Origin: Devosia sediminis
GTDB taxonomy: Bacteria > Pseudomonadota > Alphaproteobacteria > Rhizobiales > Devosiaceae
Assembly (NCBI RefSeq): GCF_016411825.1
Contig: NZ_JAEKMH010000004.1
Coordinates: forward strand, 434,001-498,000
Length of the DNA stretch: 64,000 nucleotides
Direction of reading: 5' to 3'
A program made the translations under genes and the position numbers. Shown here piece after piece: positions 45,154-54,790 of the stretch (position 1 is its first letter; the number at the start of each line of letters is the position of its first letter). The notes beneath the pieces were generated by a model that was not told where the DNA came from, ran no database searches, and worked only from the letters and a program-made list of their open reading frames with translations.

Positions 45154-46350
45154 TTACCGCGCCGCGGCCACGAGGGCGGCGTGGGAGGCACGGGTGACAA
45201 ACCCGTCGGCAACTTGGCCCTGCATGGCCTGGAAGCGCGCATAGGCTGCCTGGGTGACCGGCCCGATGCGGCCATCCACCACCCCGTCATAGAGCCCGAG
45301 CGTCACCAGGGCCTGCTGGATTTCCCGGCGCTGCGCCAGGTCGGGGAATTGCGTCTGGCGCGGCCACGGGGTGGCAAAGGACCCGCCACCCTTGAGGCGG
45401 TCGGTCAGGTGGGCAATCGCCAGCGCATAGCTGTCGGAAAAGTTGTAGCCCTTGAACACCAGGTAATTGCCGGTCATCAGGAATTTCGGCCCGTCCTTGC
45501 CTGCCGGGACATAAAGGAAGACAGGCGTCGACAGCTCGGAAAACTGCCGCCCGCTTACCCTGACGATGCCGCGCTCGGCAAAGAACGAGATGGGCCGCAA
45601 CTGATCGCGCGTTGCCAAGAGATAGTCGAAGCCCTCAGGCACCTCGACCTCGAAACCCCAGTCCATGCCCGGCTGGTAGCCGAGGCGGCGCAGATAGGCG
45701 GCGCTGGTGGCCAGGGCATCGGGGAGCGAATTGTGGAGGTCGACGCGCCCGTCGCCGTCCCCATCGGTGCCATTCGCGACCACGTTGGAGGGATTGACCT
45801 GCAAGTGCCCGATGGCGCCGGCCCAGGAGCCGATGGGCGACACACCGCCATTGGCCGCCGCCAGCTTCAGCGCCGCCACGAAATCGGCCTTGTCCTCGAC
45901 AAAGCGGCTGCGGCGCTGCCAGGCTACGGTGGCCAGCGAGCGCACGATGGGCCGGATCAGCCGGTCATTGCCCAGCACCGCGCCATAGTCGGTTTCCATG
46001 CCCCAGATGGCGCCCAGCACATAGGGATCGACGCCATAGGCCTGGCCGACCTGGCTGAAGAGCGCGGAATTGCGCGCCATGGCCGCCTTGCCGCGCTCGA
46101 TGCGCCCGGCATTGATGCGGGTGTCGAGATAGTCCCAGACCGGCGTGGTGAATTCGGGCTGGGTCTCGACGAGGTTGGGCACGCTGGGATCGGGCGTCAG
46201 CCCCGCAGTTATGGCGTCATAGAAGGCGCCGTCGACCCCTTGCGCCACGGCCTCGGCGCGAAACTGCGCGAGGAAACCGGCAAAGCTGTCCACCGGTTGG
46301 GAGAGAGCCGGCGCCGTCAGCGCCAGCCAGATCAGGACCATCCACCGCAT
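45154..46350 (-). CDS. Lytic murein transglycosylase, MltB-like, with C-terminal peptidoglycan-binding domain
   Basis: 398 residues. A signal peptide (about 1-18, MRWMVLIWLALTAPALSQ) leads to the SLT domain with catalytic E119 in IWGMETDYG, followed by AGAIGHLQVNPSNV and LGYQPGMDWG, typical of MltB/SltB3. A PG_binding_1 domain ends the protein (about 335-398, DLAQRREIQQALVTLGLYDG). It cleaves murein strands to 1,6-anhydro products in the periplasm. The ATG at 46350 directly opens the signal peptide. Confidence 0.92.
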   Translation of the reverse strand: MRWMVLIWLALTAPALSQPVDSFAGFLAQFRAEAVAQGVDGAFYDAITAGLTPDPSVPNLVETQPEFTTPVWDYLDTRINAGRIERGKAAMARNSALFSQVGQAYGVDPYVLGAIWGMETDYGAVLGNDRLIRPIVRSLATVAWQRRSRFVEDKADFVAALKLAAANGGVSPIGSWAGAIGHLQVNPSNVVANGTDGDGDGRVDLHNSLPDALATSAAYLRRLGYQPGMDWGFEVEVPEGFDYLLATRDQLRPISFFAERGIVRVSGRQFSELSTPVFLYVPAGKDGPKFLMTGNYLVFKGYNFSDSYALAIAHLTDRLKGGGSFATPWPRQTQFPDLAQRREIQQALVTLGLYDGVVDGRIGPVTQAAYARFQAMQGQVADGFVTRASHAALVAAAR

Positions 46351-46405
46351 GGATCGAACTCCCCTCTACCTGCTTTGTCGCGTGGCCACCTTTGCCGAGA
46401 ACGCC

Positions 46406-47392
46406 CTAGCGGTTGCGCGTCAGCAGGTGGCGCTCCCAGGAATAGGCGGTTTCGACGATTTCATCGAGCGCATCATGCCGGGGCACCCAGCCGAGGAGGC
46501 TCCTGACCTTCTCACCCGTCGCGGTGATCGAGGGCGGATCGCCGGCCCGGCGCGGACCCTCGTCGGCCCTGAGGTCGATCCCGGAAACCTTGCGCACCGT
46601 GTCGACCACTTCGCGCACCGAATAGCCGCGCCCATAGGCGCAGTTGAGCGTGGTGCTCTCGCCACCGGCGCGCAGGTGCTTGAGCAGCAGCGCATGGGCG
46701 GCGATCAGGTCGGTGACGTGGATATAGTCGCGCACGCAGGTGCCGTCGGGCGTTTCGTAGTCGGTGCCGAAAATGTCCATCTTCTCGCGCGAGCCCAGCG
46801 CCGTCTGGCAGGCCACCTTGATAAGATGGGTCGCCTCGGGCGTGGACTGGCCCGAGCGGCGGCCCGGATCGGCCCCGGCAACGTTGAAATAGCGCAGGAC
46901 GCCATAGGTGATGTCATGGGCGGCGGCGACGTCGGCCAGCATCCATTCGGTCATCAGCTTGCTTCGCCCATAGGGCGACATCGGATTGAGCGGCGTGTCC
47001 TCGACCACGGGCGCGAGCCCGGTCATGCCATAAACGGCGGCGGTGGAGGAAAAGATGAAGTGCTTCACGCCGCCCTTGACCGCGGCCTCGATGAGATTGC
47101 GGGAGGTGGCGGTGTTGTTGGCATAGTATTTGAGCGGATTTGTCACCGATTCCGGGACCACGATAGAACCGGCAAAGTGGATGATTTCGGTGATGCCGTG
47201 TTTTTCGATCAGCTTGACCACATGGTCGATGTCGCCGGCATTGCCGGGCTCGAACGTAGCCCGACCGTCGATGGCCCAGTCGAAGCCGGTCACGAGGTTG
47301 TCCAGCACCACGACGTTTTCGCCGGCATCGGCCAGTTCGAGCACCATGTGGCTGCCGATATAGCCGGCGCCGCCGGTTACCAGGACGGTCAT
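46406..47392 (-). CDS. galE: UDP-glucose 4-epimerase
   Basis: 328 residues of the SDR extended family. TVLVTGGAGYIGSHMV (NAD loop G7-G13), DNLVTGFDWAI, the catalytic SPYGRSK (Y-x3-K) near 150 and NVAGADPGRRSGQS are present. It interconverts UDP-glucose and UDP-galactose. The ATG at 47392 starts right at the conserved strand; an earlier ATG at 47431 adds a polar leader. Divergent from galU, so UDP-sugar supply is organised here. Confidence 0.95.
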   Translation of the reverse strand: MTVLVTGGAGYIGSHMVLELADAGENVVVLDNLVTGFDWAIDGRATFEPGNAGDIDHVVKLIEKHGITEIIHFAGSIVVPESVTNPLKYYANNTATSRNLIEAAVKGGVKHFIFSSTAAVYGMTGLAPVVEDTPLNPMSPYGRSKLMTEWMLADVAAAHDITYGVLRYFNVAGADPGRRSGQSTPEATHLIKVACQTALGSREKMDIFGTDYETPDGTCVRDYIHVTDLIAAHALLLKHLRAGGESTTLNCAYGRGYSVREVVDTVRKVSGIDLRADEGPRRAGDPPSITATGEKVRSLLGWVPRHDALDEIVETAYSWERHLLTRNR

Positions 47393-47494
47393 GCTTTGTC
47401 TCTCCGTTTCGGAAATGCTATTGGGCAGCAACTATATATGCCAGACGTTGATTTAGCTTTATGACCGATCGGCGTCCATCAGGGAGAAAGCCTC

Positions 47495-48379
47495 TTGTCC
47501 AACCGCGTTCGCACTGCCGTTTTCCCCGTCGCGGGCCTGGGAACCCGTTTCCTGCCGGCCACCAAGGCCATGCCCAAGGAAATGCTCACGGTAGTCGACC
47601 GGCCCCTGATCCAATATGCGGTGGATGAGGCCCGCGAGGCGGGCATCGAGCACTTCGTCTTCGTGACGGGCCGCAACAAGGGCGTCATCGAGGACCACTT
47701 CGATCGCCAGTTCGAGCTCGAGGCAACGCTGGAAAGCCGCGGCAAGAGCGCCGCGCTCGACGAATTGCGCAAGGATCTGCCATCGGCGGGACGGACCAGT
47801 TTTACCCGCCAGCAGGAGCCCCTGGGCCTGGGCCATGCCGTGTGGTGCGCCCGCGACATCGTCGGCAACCAGCCCTTTGCCCTCCTCCTCCCCGACATGA
47901 TCTTCCAGGCCAAGCCCGGCGTGCTCCGGCAGATGATGGACGCCTATGAGGAAAGCGCCGGCAATGTCATCGGCGTCGAGGAATGCGCCTGGGAGGACGT
48001 TTCCTCCTATGGCGTCGTGGTGCGCGGCGACGGCCCCGATACCGGCTTTGCCATCAACGGCATGGTGGAAAAGCCGGCCCGCGACCAGGCGCCGTCAAAC
48101 CTCTTCATTTCCGGCCGCTACATCCTGCAGCCCGAAATCTTTGCCCTTCTGGCCGAGCAGACCCGCGGCGCCGGCGGCGAGATCCAGCTCACCGACGCCA
48201 TGCAGACGCTGATGGGCCAGCAGCGCTTCACCGGCGTGAAGTATCAGGGCAAGGTCTATGACTGCGGCTCCAAGCTTGGCTTTCTTACCGCCAATGTGGT
48301 CTTCGCCCTCGATCGCGACGATATCCGCCCCGGTTTCATCGACGAGCTGAAAAAGCTCGATCTGGGTGACGAGCTCTAA
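47495..48379 (+). CDS. galU: UTP-glucose-1-phosphate uridylyltransferase
   Basis: 294 residues. [20 protein letters not shown] (nucleotide loop) and [13 protein letters not shown] (with [14 protein letters not shown]) are diagnostic. It makes UDP-glucose for galactose metabolism and exopolysaccharide. The start is TTG at 47495 with AGGGAG six bases upstream; no ATG exists before the conserved region. A perfect 18-base palindrome (48427-48444) follows after 47 bases and may terminate it. Confidence 0.95.
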   Translation: MSNRVRTAVFPVAGLGTRFLPATKAMPKEMLTVVDRPLIQYAVDEAREAGIEHFVFVTGRNKGVIEDHFDRQFELEATLESRGKSAALDELRKDLPSAGRTSFTRQQEPLGLGHAVWCARDIVGNQPFALLLPDMIFQAKPGVLRQMMDAYEESAGNVIGVEECAWEDVSSYGVVVRGDGPDTGFAINGMVEKPARDQAPSNLFISGRYILQPEIFALLAEQTRGAGGEIQLTDAMQTLMGQQRFTGVKYQGKVYDCGSKLGFLTANVVFALDRDDIRPGFIDELKKLDLGDEL

Positions 48380-48810
48380 ATAGTCCTCGGTCATCGCAGC
48401 CAAGGCGATGGTTCAAAGATCCTTCCGCCTGCCCGCGGGCAGGCCGAAGCCCCGGACAAGCTGCCGCTTCCCGGTGACGTTTGGACGATGAGAGCTCCGA
48501 GACGGCTTTCGCCTCCGAGATTTTGGTATAGTGAGACGAGAACCGCCTCGGGGCGCCGGGCTTTCTGACAGGGGGTTTCGCTAGGGCCGGCTCACACCGG
48601 AATTTCCCATCCCCGGCCCCAGGCTCCGTAACAATTCAGAGCCCTCCCGACTGTCGCCGGACGGTTGATCGTTGCAACCCCATCTCCACCCGGCTGATGT
48701 GGGGAGAATACGGGGTGTATTGCGGGCGGGGGATAAGTTTGGCTGACACGGTGCCGCTCCTCCCCGTAGCCGGGGGAGGATGGGTGGGGGTGGCGCCCGC
48801 TTATGGCGCC
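48380..48810. other. 431-base gap between galU and the outer-membrane gene
   Basis: No credible coding frame. Contents: the palindrome GCCTGCCCGCGGGCAGGC (48427-48444); a repeated CTCCGAG heptamer (48495 and 48513); a TATAGT hexamer (48527-48532) with no good -35; a family C repeat unit at 48756-48795. No tRNA, SRP RNA, RNase P RNA or 6S RNA could be recognised. A small RNA is possible but unsupported. Confidence 0.5.
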
Positions 48811-50061
48811 CTAGCGCCGAACCGTCAGGCCGAGGCTGACCGTGTGGCTGTCGAACGTGCCGGACAGGCTGTTGTCGCGGTGCACATAGCCGTAGTCGGC
48901 CGATAGCGTGGCGCGGGAATTGAAGCGATAATCGGCGCCGGCGCCAAGGCCGTGGCTGGTTTCGGTTTCACCACTGCCTTCGATGCGCGCATGGCCCCAA
49001 TCGGCCGAGGCGCGCAGCCGCAGCCAGGAATTGATCGTATAGCTGGCATCGGCCGACGCCGTGTGCGCGACTTTCGCCGTGCCACCGGTATCGGCGCCCG
49101 TGGGCGTGATGGCGGTGGCGAGGGCCGCCGTGAGGCTGACGGTCGAGTCGGGCGAATAGGTGATGCTGGCGTCGTAGAGCTGGGTGGTGATGTCGGTGAG
49201 GCCGGCATTGTCGAAATCATGCTGGCCGACGCCGAACGAGGCGCTGGCCGACCAGATGCCGTTCCACTGGCCCGCTATGCCGGCGCGCAAACTGCGGCTG
49301 GTGGCATCGGCGCCCCGCTGGTCGAACCAGTCGCGGCCGAGGCCCGCCTCGCCGAACACTTCGATGATGGGCGTGGCCGCAAAGCCGAGCCGCAATGTGC
49401 CATCGCCTTCCCAGACATTCTGCTGCCCATTGTCGGTGAGGCCAGTATCGCGCCGTGTGGTGGGACCATAGAGCGTGCGCTCGAGGTTGCCCTTGAGCCC
49501 GACATTGAAGCGGCCGAACTGCCGATCGAGTCCCCCGCCCAGCGTGCCGGTCAAGACCTGCGGCGGCACGCTGACCAGCGGATTGGCGCCCGGCAGGCCC
49601 GGCAGATCCTGCGTCAGCCTGAGGCCGGCCGTGCCTGATACGGTCGTGTCGCTGCCGAGCATGGTGGTGCCGTCGAGCTTGAGGCTCAGCGCGTCAACCA
49701 CAAAGCTGCCATCGGGAGCCCGCGCCAGTTCGGCACTGCCATCAAGCACGAGGTCGGTGCGTACGCCCTGATGCGTCGCCGTGAAGGCGGGCTTGAGCGT
49801 GGTGACGAAGGCGTTGCCGGCGCTTGAGGCCGTGTAGCTGCCCTTGAGCCCGACCGACCAGTCGATCTCGACTGGCGGATGGCTCGGTTCGCTGGGCACC
49901 GAAAAGCCTTCGGGCATGGGCGCAGATGGGTATATTCCCGGTGTCAGGCGGTCATTGGCAAGGGCGGTTTCGTCGATGATCAGCGGGTCGGCCTGCACCA
50001 TGCCGGGCAGCGCTACGCTTCCCGCCAAAAGGCTCAGCACTCCAAGAAATCGCCGGCCCAC
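48811..50061 (-). CDS. Outer-membrane beta-barrel protein
   Basis: 416 residues. A signal peptide (about 1-24, LGVLSLLAGSVALPGMVQA then D) is followed by many alternating amphipathic strands (VGLKGSYTASS, LRLRASADWGHARI, ATLSADYGYVHRDN) and ends SHTVSLGLTVRR, although the terminal aromatic of classical BAM substrates is replaced by arginine. It resembles alphaproteobacterial BBP2/DUF2460-type barrels annotated only as outer-membrane beta-barrel. Start is GTG at 50061. Not obviously in an operon. Confidence 0.8.
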   Translation of the reverse strand: MGRRFLGVLSLLAGSVALPGMVQADPLIIDETALANDRLTPGIYPSAPMPEGFSVPSEPSHPPVEIDWSVGLKGSYTASSAGNAFVTTLKPAFTATHQGVRTDLVLDGSAELARAPDGSFVVDALSLKLDGTTMLGSDTTVSGTAGLRLTQDLPGLPGANPLVSVPPQVLTGTLGGGLDRQFGRFNVGLKGNLERTLYGPTTRRDTGLTDNGQQNVWEGDGTLRLGFAATPIIEVFGEAGLGRDWFDQRGADATSRSLRAGIAGQWNGIWSASASFGVGQHDFDNAGLTDITTQLYDASITYSPDSTVSLTAALATAITPTGADTGGTAKVAHTASADASYTINSWLRLRASADWGHARIEGSGETETSHGLGAGADYRFNSRATLSADYGYVHRDNSLSGTFDSHTVSLGLTVRR

Positions 50062-50162
50062 GCCCTGCTCCGCTCGTCAACGGCAGGCAAAGAAACGCCG
50101 GCCGTGCCCCTTGGGGCCGTCGCGGCATCCTTTCAGTTTATGGTTAATGAACCCTTGCGGGG

Positions 50163-50612
50163 TTACACGGCCTCGACCCGCAGCACCGGTCCCTCGGCGC
50201 TGACGATCCGTACCCTCTGGCCGACGGGCAGGTCTGGGCCGGCAATGCGCCAGATGCTGTCGCCCAGCGCCAGCCGTCCGAACCCGCCTTCTATGGGCCG
50301 GTCGAGCACTGCTTCCTGCCCGATGAACTGCTCGGCCCGATGGTTGAGCAGTGGCCGGTCGGTCTGGCTGCCGCGTCGGCGCGACACCCGCACCCAGATC
50401 AGGATGGACACCAGCGACAGCACACCGAAGACCAGCCATTGCAGCGGCCAGTCCAGCGGCTGGAACATGACGAGGAGGCCCGTCAGAATGCCGGCAATGC
50501 CCATCCAGAGCAGGTAGCCGCCCGGCACCACGAGTTCGAGCGCCAAGAGCACGAGGCCGGCAATCATCCAGCTCCAGGGGGCGTTCTGACCCAGATAGGC
50601 GATGATCTGCAT
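50163..50612 (-). CDS. NfeD-family membrane protein
   Basis: 149 residues. Three or four hydrophobic segments (WSWMIAGLVLLALELVVPG, LLWMGIAGILTGLLVMF, LQWLVFGVLSLVSILIWV) precede a C-terminal OB-fold (QFIGQEAVLDRPIEGGFGRL to GPVLRVEAV). This is the short NfeD form, without the protease domain. NfeD proteins work with SPFH proteins, and the SPFH gene lies immediately upstream on the same strand (9-base gap). Confidence 0.92.
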   Translation of the reverse strand: MQIIAYLGQNAPWSWMIAGLVLLALELVVPGGYLLWMGIAGILTGLLVMFQPLDWPLQWLVFGVLSLVSILIWVRVSRRRGSQTDRPLLNHRAEQFIGQEAVLDRPIEGGFGRLALGDSIWRIAGPDLPVGQRVRIVSAEGPVLRVEAV

Positions 50613-50621
50613 GGGCCTGCC

Positions 50622-51623
50622 TCAGCCCCGGTCCGGCGCGGATGAGGGCGGCCGGCTCGACGCACGCGGCGGCTGGGCAGGCTTGTCGGTGCCAAAAGTC
50701 TCGCGCGCGATCTCGGCAATGCCGCCAATGGCGCCGATGACGCTGGCCGCCTCGACCGGCAGCATCAGCAGCTTCTGGTTGGGCGCGGTGGCGATGCCCT
50801 CCAGCGCCTTGATGTAGTTGTTGGCGACGAAATAGTTGATGGCCTGGACATTGCCCGAGGCGATGGCGTCGGACACGAGCTGGGTCGCCTTGGCCTCGGC
50901 TTCAGCCGCGCGCTCGCGGGCCTCGGCGTCGCGGAAGGCCGCTTCGCGCCGGCCCTCGGCTTCCAGCACCTGCGCCTGCTTTTCGCCCTCGGCCTTGAGA
51001 ATGGCGGCCTGCCTTCGGCCTTCGGCTTCGAGAATGGTGGCGCGCTTTTCGCGCTCCGCCTTCATCTGCCTGCCCATGGAATCGACGAGGTCCTTGGGCG
51101 GATCGATATCCTTGATCTCGATGCGGGTGATCTTGATGCCCCAGGGCGCCACCGCCGTATCGACGACGCGCAGTACCCGGTCATTGATCTGATCGCGATG
51201 GCTGAGGAGTTCGTCGAGATCCATCGAGCCCATGACCGAGCGGATATTGGTCATGGTGAGGTTGAGGATGGCATGTTCGAGATGGGTCACCTCATAGGCC
51301 GCCGAAGCGGCATCGAGGATCTGGTAGAAGGTGACGCCATTGGCGGTCACCGTGGCATTGTCGCGGGTGATGACTTCCTGGTGCGGCACGTCCAGCACCT
51401 GCTCCATCACGTTCATCTTCTTGCCGATCGTATCGATGAACGGCACGATCAGATTGAGCCCGGGCTTCAGCGTGCGGGTATATTTGCCGAAGCGCTCGAT
51501 GGTGTAGTTGTAGCCTTGCGGCACCGTCTTGGCGCCGGCGAACAGCACCAGAATGGCGAGGATGCCGAGGCCGATCAGCACGATGCTGAGCCCGTCGAGG
51601 CCAAAGTCACTGAGAAAATCCAT
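50622..51623 (-). CDS. SPFH/band-7 (stomatin-like) membrane protein
   Basis: 333 residues. One N-terminal helix (about 10-30, LSIVLIGLGILAILVLFAGA) anchors the protein; the band-7 domain follows (VPQGYNYTIERFGKYTRTL, then ITRDNATVTANGVTFYQI) and a long Ala/Glu-rich coiled coil (about 190-270, EAEGRRQAAILKAEGEKQAQ). It is expected to form large membrane rings with NfeD in membrane quality control. Start ATG 51623; an earlier start adds an Arg-rich leader without support. Confidence 0.93.
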   Translation of the reverse strand: MDFLSDFGLDGLSIVLIGLGILAILVLFAGAKTVPQGYNYTIERFGKYTRTLKPGLNLIVPFIDTIGKKMNVMEQVLDVPHQEVITRDNATVTANGVTFYQILDAASAAYEVTHLEHAILNLTMTNIRSVMGSMDLDELLSHRDQINDRVLRVVDTAVAPWGIKITRIEIKDIDPPKDLVDSMGRQMKAEREKRATILEAEGRRQAAILKAEGEKQAQVLEAEGRREAAFRDAEARERAAEAEAKATQLVSDAIASGNVQAINYFVANNYIKALEGIATAPNQKLLMLPVEAASVIGAIGGIAEIARETFGTDKPAQPPRASSRPPSSAPDRG

Positions 51624-51702
51624 CCGCCGCTCCCTTCCTGCCCTGCGCACCGCAATTTATGTGGCGCGGCCGGGCTTGAGTAGCCGCTTTTTGGACCGGG
51701 GC

Positions 51703-52539
51703 CTACTTGGCCGGCAGACAGCGGCCGGTGGCCTGGAGGGCGGCGACGGCACGCGGGTCGCAGCCGGTATAGAGGAACATCAGCCAGTCCTCGGTCGAGC
51801 CGTAATAGACATTGCGGTCGACTTCCCCGCGAACGCCGGGCACCACGCCGGTCTGGGTGTATTGCCAGAAGGTCCAGGGGCGGTTGTTGTAGCGCTCGTG
51901 CGGCTCGGCAGCGGTCGAGCGCAGCCAGAAGGCATTGGGGAAATACTCGCCGTCGAGAATGTCGCGGTGGAAGTTCATGTCGGTATAGATGATCGGCAAC
52001 TTGCCGGTATGCCGCTCCATCGCATCGAGCATGAAGCGGATCTTTTCGAGCGCATCGGCCTTGCTCGGCTTGGTCTTGCAGCTCGAGTGATTGTTCCATT
52101 CGAGATCGAGCACCGGCGGCAGGGCGCTGGGGTCGAAGGGCACGTTCTGGGCAAACCAGGCGGCCTGTTCCGACGCCAGCGAGCACCAGGTCATGAAGTG
52201 ATAAGCGCCGCGTGGCATGCCGGCATCGCGGGCCCGGACCCAGTTGGCGCGGAAATCGGGGTCGATATAGTCCCTGCCCTCAGTCGCCTTCATGAAGACG
52301 AAATGGATACCGGCGGCGCGGGCCTTGGCGAAATCGACATTTTCCTGGTAGCGCGCCACGTCGATCCCCTGGATCGGCATGCCGCGGGCCCGGTCGACCT
52401 TGGCATGGGGCCGGTTGTCGCCGGGAATGGCATTATAGAGCCCGCCCACGCTGCCGCAGGCGACCAGCGCCACAACGGCGAGGCTCAGAACGGCGCCACG
52501 CAGAGCGGCGGAGACGGAGCGGCGGGCAGTAAGGGCCAT
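51703..52539 (-). CDS. Lipoprotein glycoside hydrolase family 25 (lysozyme-like)
   Basis: 278 residues. From the ATG at 52539 a lipoprotein signal ends at lipobox LVAC (C28). The GH25 barrel shows IQGIDVARYQ (first catalytic-site Asp), IHFVFMKATEG, GAYHFMTW and LPPVLDLEWNN (the D-x-E catalytic pair), then FWQYTQTGVVPGV. GH25 enzymes cut between MurNAc and GlcNAc. In a Gram-negative a periplasmic or surface lipoprotein form would act on its own wall or on competitors. An alternative start at 52587 would lack the basic start of the signal. Confidence 0.88.
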   Translation of the reverse strand: MALTARRSVSAALRGAVLSLAVVALVACGSVGGLYNAIPGDNRPHAKVDRARGMPIQGIDVARYQENVDFAKARAAGIHFVFMKATEGRDYIDPDFRANWVRARDAGMPRGAYHFMTWCSLASEQAAWFAQNVPFDPSALPPVLDLEWNNHSSCKTKPSKADALEKIRFMLDAMERHTGKLPIIYTDMNFHRDILDGEYFPNAFWLRSTAAEPHERYNNRPWTFWQYTQTGVVPGVRGEVDRNVYYGSTEDWLMFLYTGCDPRAVAALQATGRCLPAK

Positions 52540-52594
52540 GGGTCGGAATACTCGGAACGCAAAACTGGACTGCCATTGATTCAACATGGCGCGG

Positions 52595-52609
52595 TTAATG
52601 GAGTTTTAG
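52595..52609. promoter_or_regulatory. Near-perfect CtrA-type box in the GH25 / comM gap
   Basis: TTAA-N7-TTAG, one change from the consensus, between the divergent lysozyme-like and comM genes. Confidence 0.3.
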
Positions 52610-52721
52610 GGTAACCAGTGTGGCAGCGCGGATGGTTAACGTTCCGTTTTCTGTTCGCTATACGTTCTTGCTGAGCCCTGCTTACTCTGCTAGCCTCAGG
52701 CCAGGGTTGGGGGCTCGGCAA

Positions 52722-54248
52722 ATGGTCGCGCGCGTAACGACTGTGGCGTTTCAGGGCATCGAGGCGGTGCCGGTCGATGTGCAGGCGCATATCGCCCCCG
52801 GATTTCCCGCACTCGTGCTCGTCGGCTTGCCCGACAAGGCGGTGCGTGAAAGTGGCGAGCGGGTGCGTGCGGCGCTGACCGCGTCCGGCCTCGGCCTGCC
52901 GCCCAAGCGCATCACCATCAATCTGGCCCCGGCGGACCTGCCCAAGGAAGGCAGTCATTACGACCTTCCCATTGCCCTGGCGCTGATGGGCGCCCTGGGC
53001 GCGATCCCGCAGGATGCACTCGATGGCTATATGGCGCTGGGCGAGCTGGGGCTCGACGGGCGCATCGCGCATGTCGGCGGCGTCCTGCCGGCGGCCATGG
53101 CCGCCAGCGCCAGGGGCATGGGGATCGTTTGCCCCACTGCCTCGGGCCCGGAAGCCGCCTGGGCCGGCGAGGAAATCGACATCATCGCGGCCGACAGCCT
53201 CATCGCGCTGGCCAATCACCTGACCGGGCATCAGTTGCAGGCGCGGCCAAAGCCGGGAAGGCAACTGGCCGCTCCCGGCGACCTGCCCGATCTCGTGGAT
53301 GTGCGCGGGCAGGCGGTCGCCCGCCGGGCGCTGGAAGTGGCGGCAGCGGGCGGCCACAACCTCCTGATGATCGGTCCGCCCGGCGCCGGCAAGTCCATGC
53401 TGGCGGCCCGTCTCCCCTCCATCCTGCCGCCGCTTTCCCCGCGCGAGCTGCTCGATGTTTCCATGATCCAGTCCATTGCCGGGGAACTGGCCAATGGCGC
53501 CCTGTCCGATCGCCGGCCCTTCCGCGCGCCGCACCATTCCGCCTCGATGGCCGCCCTCGTCGGCGGTGGGTTGAAGGTGCGGCCGGGCGAAGCGAGCCTT
53601 GCGCATAATGGCGTGCTGTTTCTCGATGAACTGCCTGAATTCGCGCCCAGCGTGCTCGACAGCCTGCGCCAGCCGCTGGAAAGCGGCGAAACCGTTATCG
53701 CCCGGGCCAACGCGCGGGTTGCCTATCCCAGCCGCTTCCAGCTCGTGGCGGCGATGAATCCGTGCAAATGCGGTATGGCCGGCACGCCCGGCCATATCTG
53801 CAAGCGCGGGCCCGCCTGTGCCGCGGACTATCAGGCGCGCTTGTCTGGCCCCTTTCTCGATCGCATCGATATCCGCATCGACTTGCCCGCCGTGTCTGCC
53901 GCCGACATGATCGCGCCCAGTGCTCCGCCCGAAAGTTCGGCCGAAGTGGCGAGGCGCGTTGCCGGCGCGCGCCAGCGTCAGGCGGAGCGCTATGCCTCGG
54001 CCGGCCACCCGCAGATTTGGACCAATGCCGCGGCGCCGTCCGCTGTCATCGAAAAGCTGGTGGCGCCGGATCGCGAGAGCCAGTCGCTGCTCCTCCAGGC
54101 TGCGGAGCGCTTCAATCTCTCGGCCCGCGCCTATCACCGGGTGCTCAAGGTGGCGCGTACCCTTGCCGATCTCTCTGCCTCCGATAAGGTCGCCCGACCC
54201 CATATTGCCGAGGCCCTGAGCTATCGGCTCAATTTCGGCGCCGCCTGA
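52722..54248 (+). CDS. comM: YifB/ComM-family Mg-chelatase-like AAA+ ATPase
   Basis: 508 residues. An N-terminal Lon-protease-like fold domain (about 1-170, VAFQGIEAVPVDVQAHIAPG, then RITINLAPADLPKEG) is followed by the Mg-chelatase AAA+ domain with Walker A IGPPGAGKSM near 220, FLDELPEF (Walker B) and the sensor region MNPCKCGMAGTPGH with a four-cysteine cluster. ComM promotes branch migration in natural transformation in some species; here that role is inference. The ATG at 52722 starts the conserved strand; earlier in-frame starts do not. Confidence 0.93.
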   Translation: MVARVTTVAFQGIEAVPVDVQAHIAPGFPALVLVGLPDKAVRESGERVRAALTASGLGLPPKRITINLAPADLPKEGSHYDLPIALALMGALGAIPQDALDGYMALGELGLDGRIAHVGGVLPAAMAASARGMGIVCPTASGPEAAWAGEEIDIIAADSLIALANHLTGHQLQARPKPGRQLAAPGDLPDLVDVRGQAVARRALEVAAAGGHNLLMIGPPGAGKSMLAARLPSILPPLSPRELLDVSMIQSIAGELANGALSDRRPFRAPHHSASMAALVGGGLKVRPGEASLAHNGVLFLDELPEFAPSVLDSLRQPLESGETVIARANARVAYPSRFQLVAAMNPCKCGMAGTPGHICKRGPACAADYQARLSGPFLDRIDIRIDLPAVSAADMIAPSAPPESSAEVARRVAGARQRQAERYASAGHPQIWTNAAAPSAVIEKLVAPDRESQSLLLQAAERFNLSARAYHRVLKVARTLADLSASDKVARPHIAEALSYRLNFGAA

Positions 54249-54259
54249 TCGGACCCTCG

Positions 54260-54712
54260 ATGAAGCATCGCATTTCTGCCGGCGTTCTGGCGCTGCGCGA
54301 CAACCGCATCCTGCTGGTCCGGCACTTTCGGCCCGGCAGGCACGATTTCTGGGCCGGTCCCGGCGGTGGCGTGGAGGGCAGCGAAGAATTGCATCAGGCC
54401 GCCGAGCGCGAGGCCTTTGAAGAGGCCGGCATCCGCGTCCGGACGCGCAACATGGCCTATATCGATGAGCTGGTCGACGGCTGGGGCCGGATCGTGAAAT
54501 TCTGGTTCCTCGCCGACTATGTTTCGGGCGAAATCGACGTTTCTGCCAACCCGGCCGAGGGCGAAGCCATCAGCGAAGCGGGCTGGTTCGCGCGCGACGC
54601 CCTGCCCCAGGGCCACGTCTTCCCCGAAGTGCTCCGCACCCGCTTCTGGGACGAGCTCGCGACCGGCTTTCCGGCACCGATCAAACTGCCTTTGCGGCGG
54701 TCGATCTTTTGA
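54260..54712 (+). CDS. Nudix hydrolase
   Basis: 150 residues with a perfect Nudix box G-x5-E-x7-R-E-U-x-E-E-x-G-U at about 37-58 (GGVEGSEELHQAAEREAFEE then AGI). Family members hydrolyse nucleoside diphosphates linked to another group; the substrate cannot be told. It begins 11 bases after comM and is probably in its transcript. Confidence 0.92.
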   Translation: MKHRISAGVLALRDNRILLVRHFRPGRHDFWAGPGGGVEGSEELHQAAEREAFEEAGIRVRTRNMAYIDELVDGWGRIVKFWFLADYVSGEIDVSANPAEGEAISEAGWFARDALPQGHVFPEVLRTRFWDELATGFPAPIKLPLRRSIF

Positions 54713-54790
54713 GCGCAATTGCCGACTCGCCCTGACAGCCTCGTTAATCCTCGTGTCTTAGCCTTGGGCTGAGGTACCTCGGAGGATGAC

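Noticed and set aside
48405-48425. tRNA T-loop-like sequence GGTTCAAAGATCC
   Set aside because: Has an extra base, no matching acceptor or anticodon stems around it.
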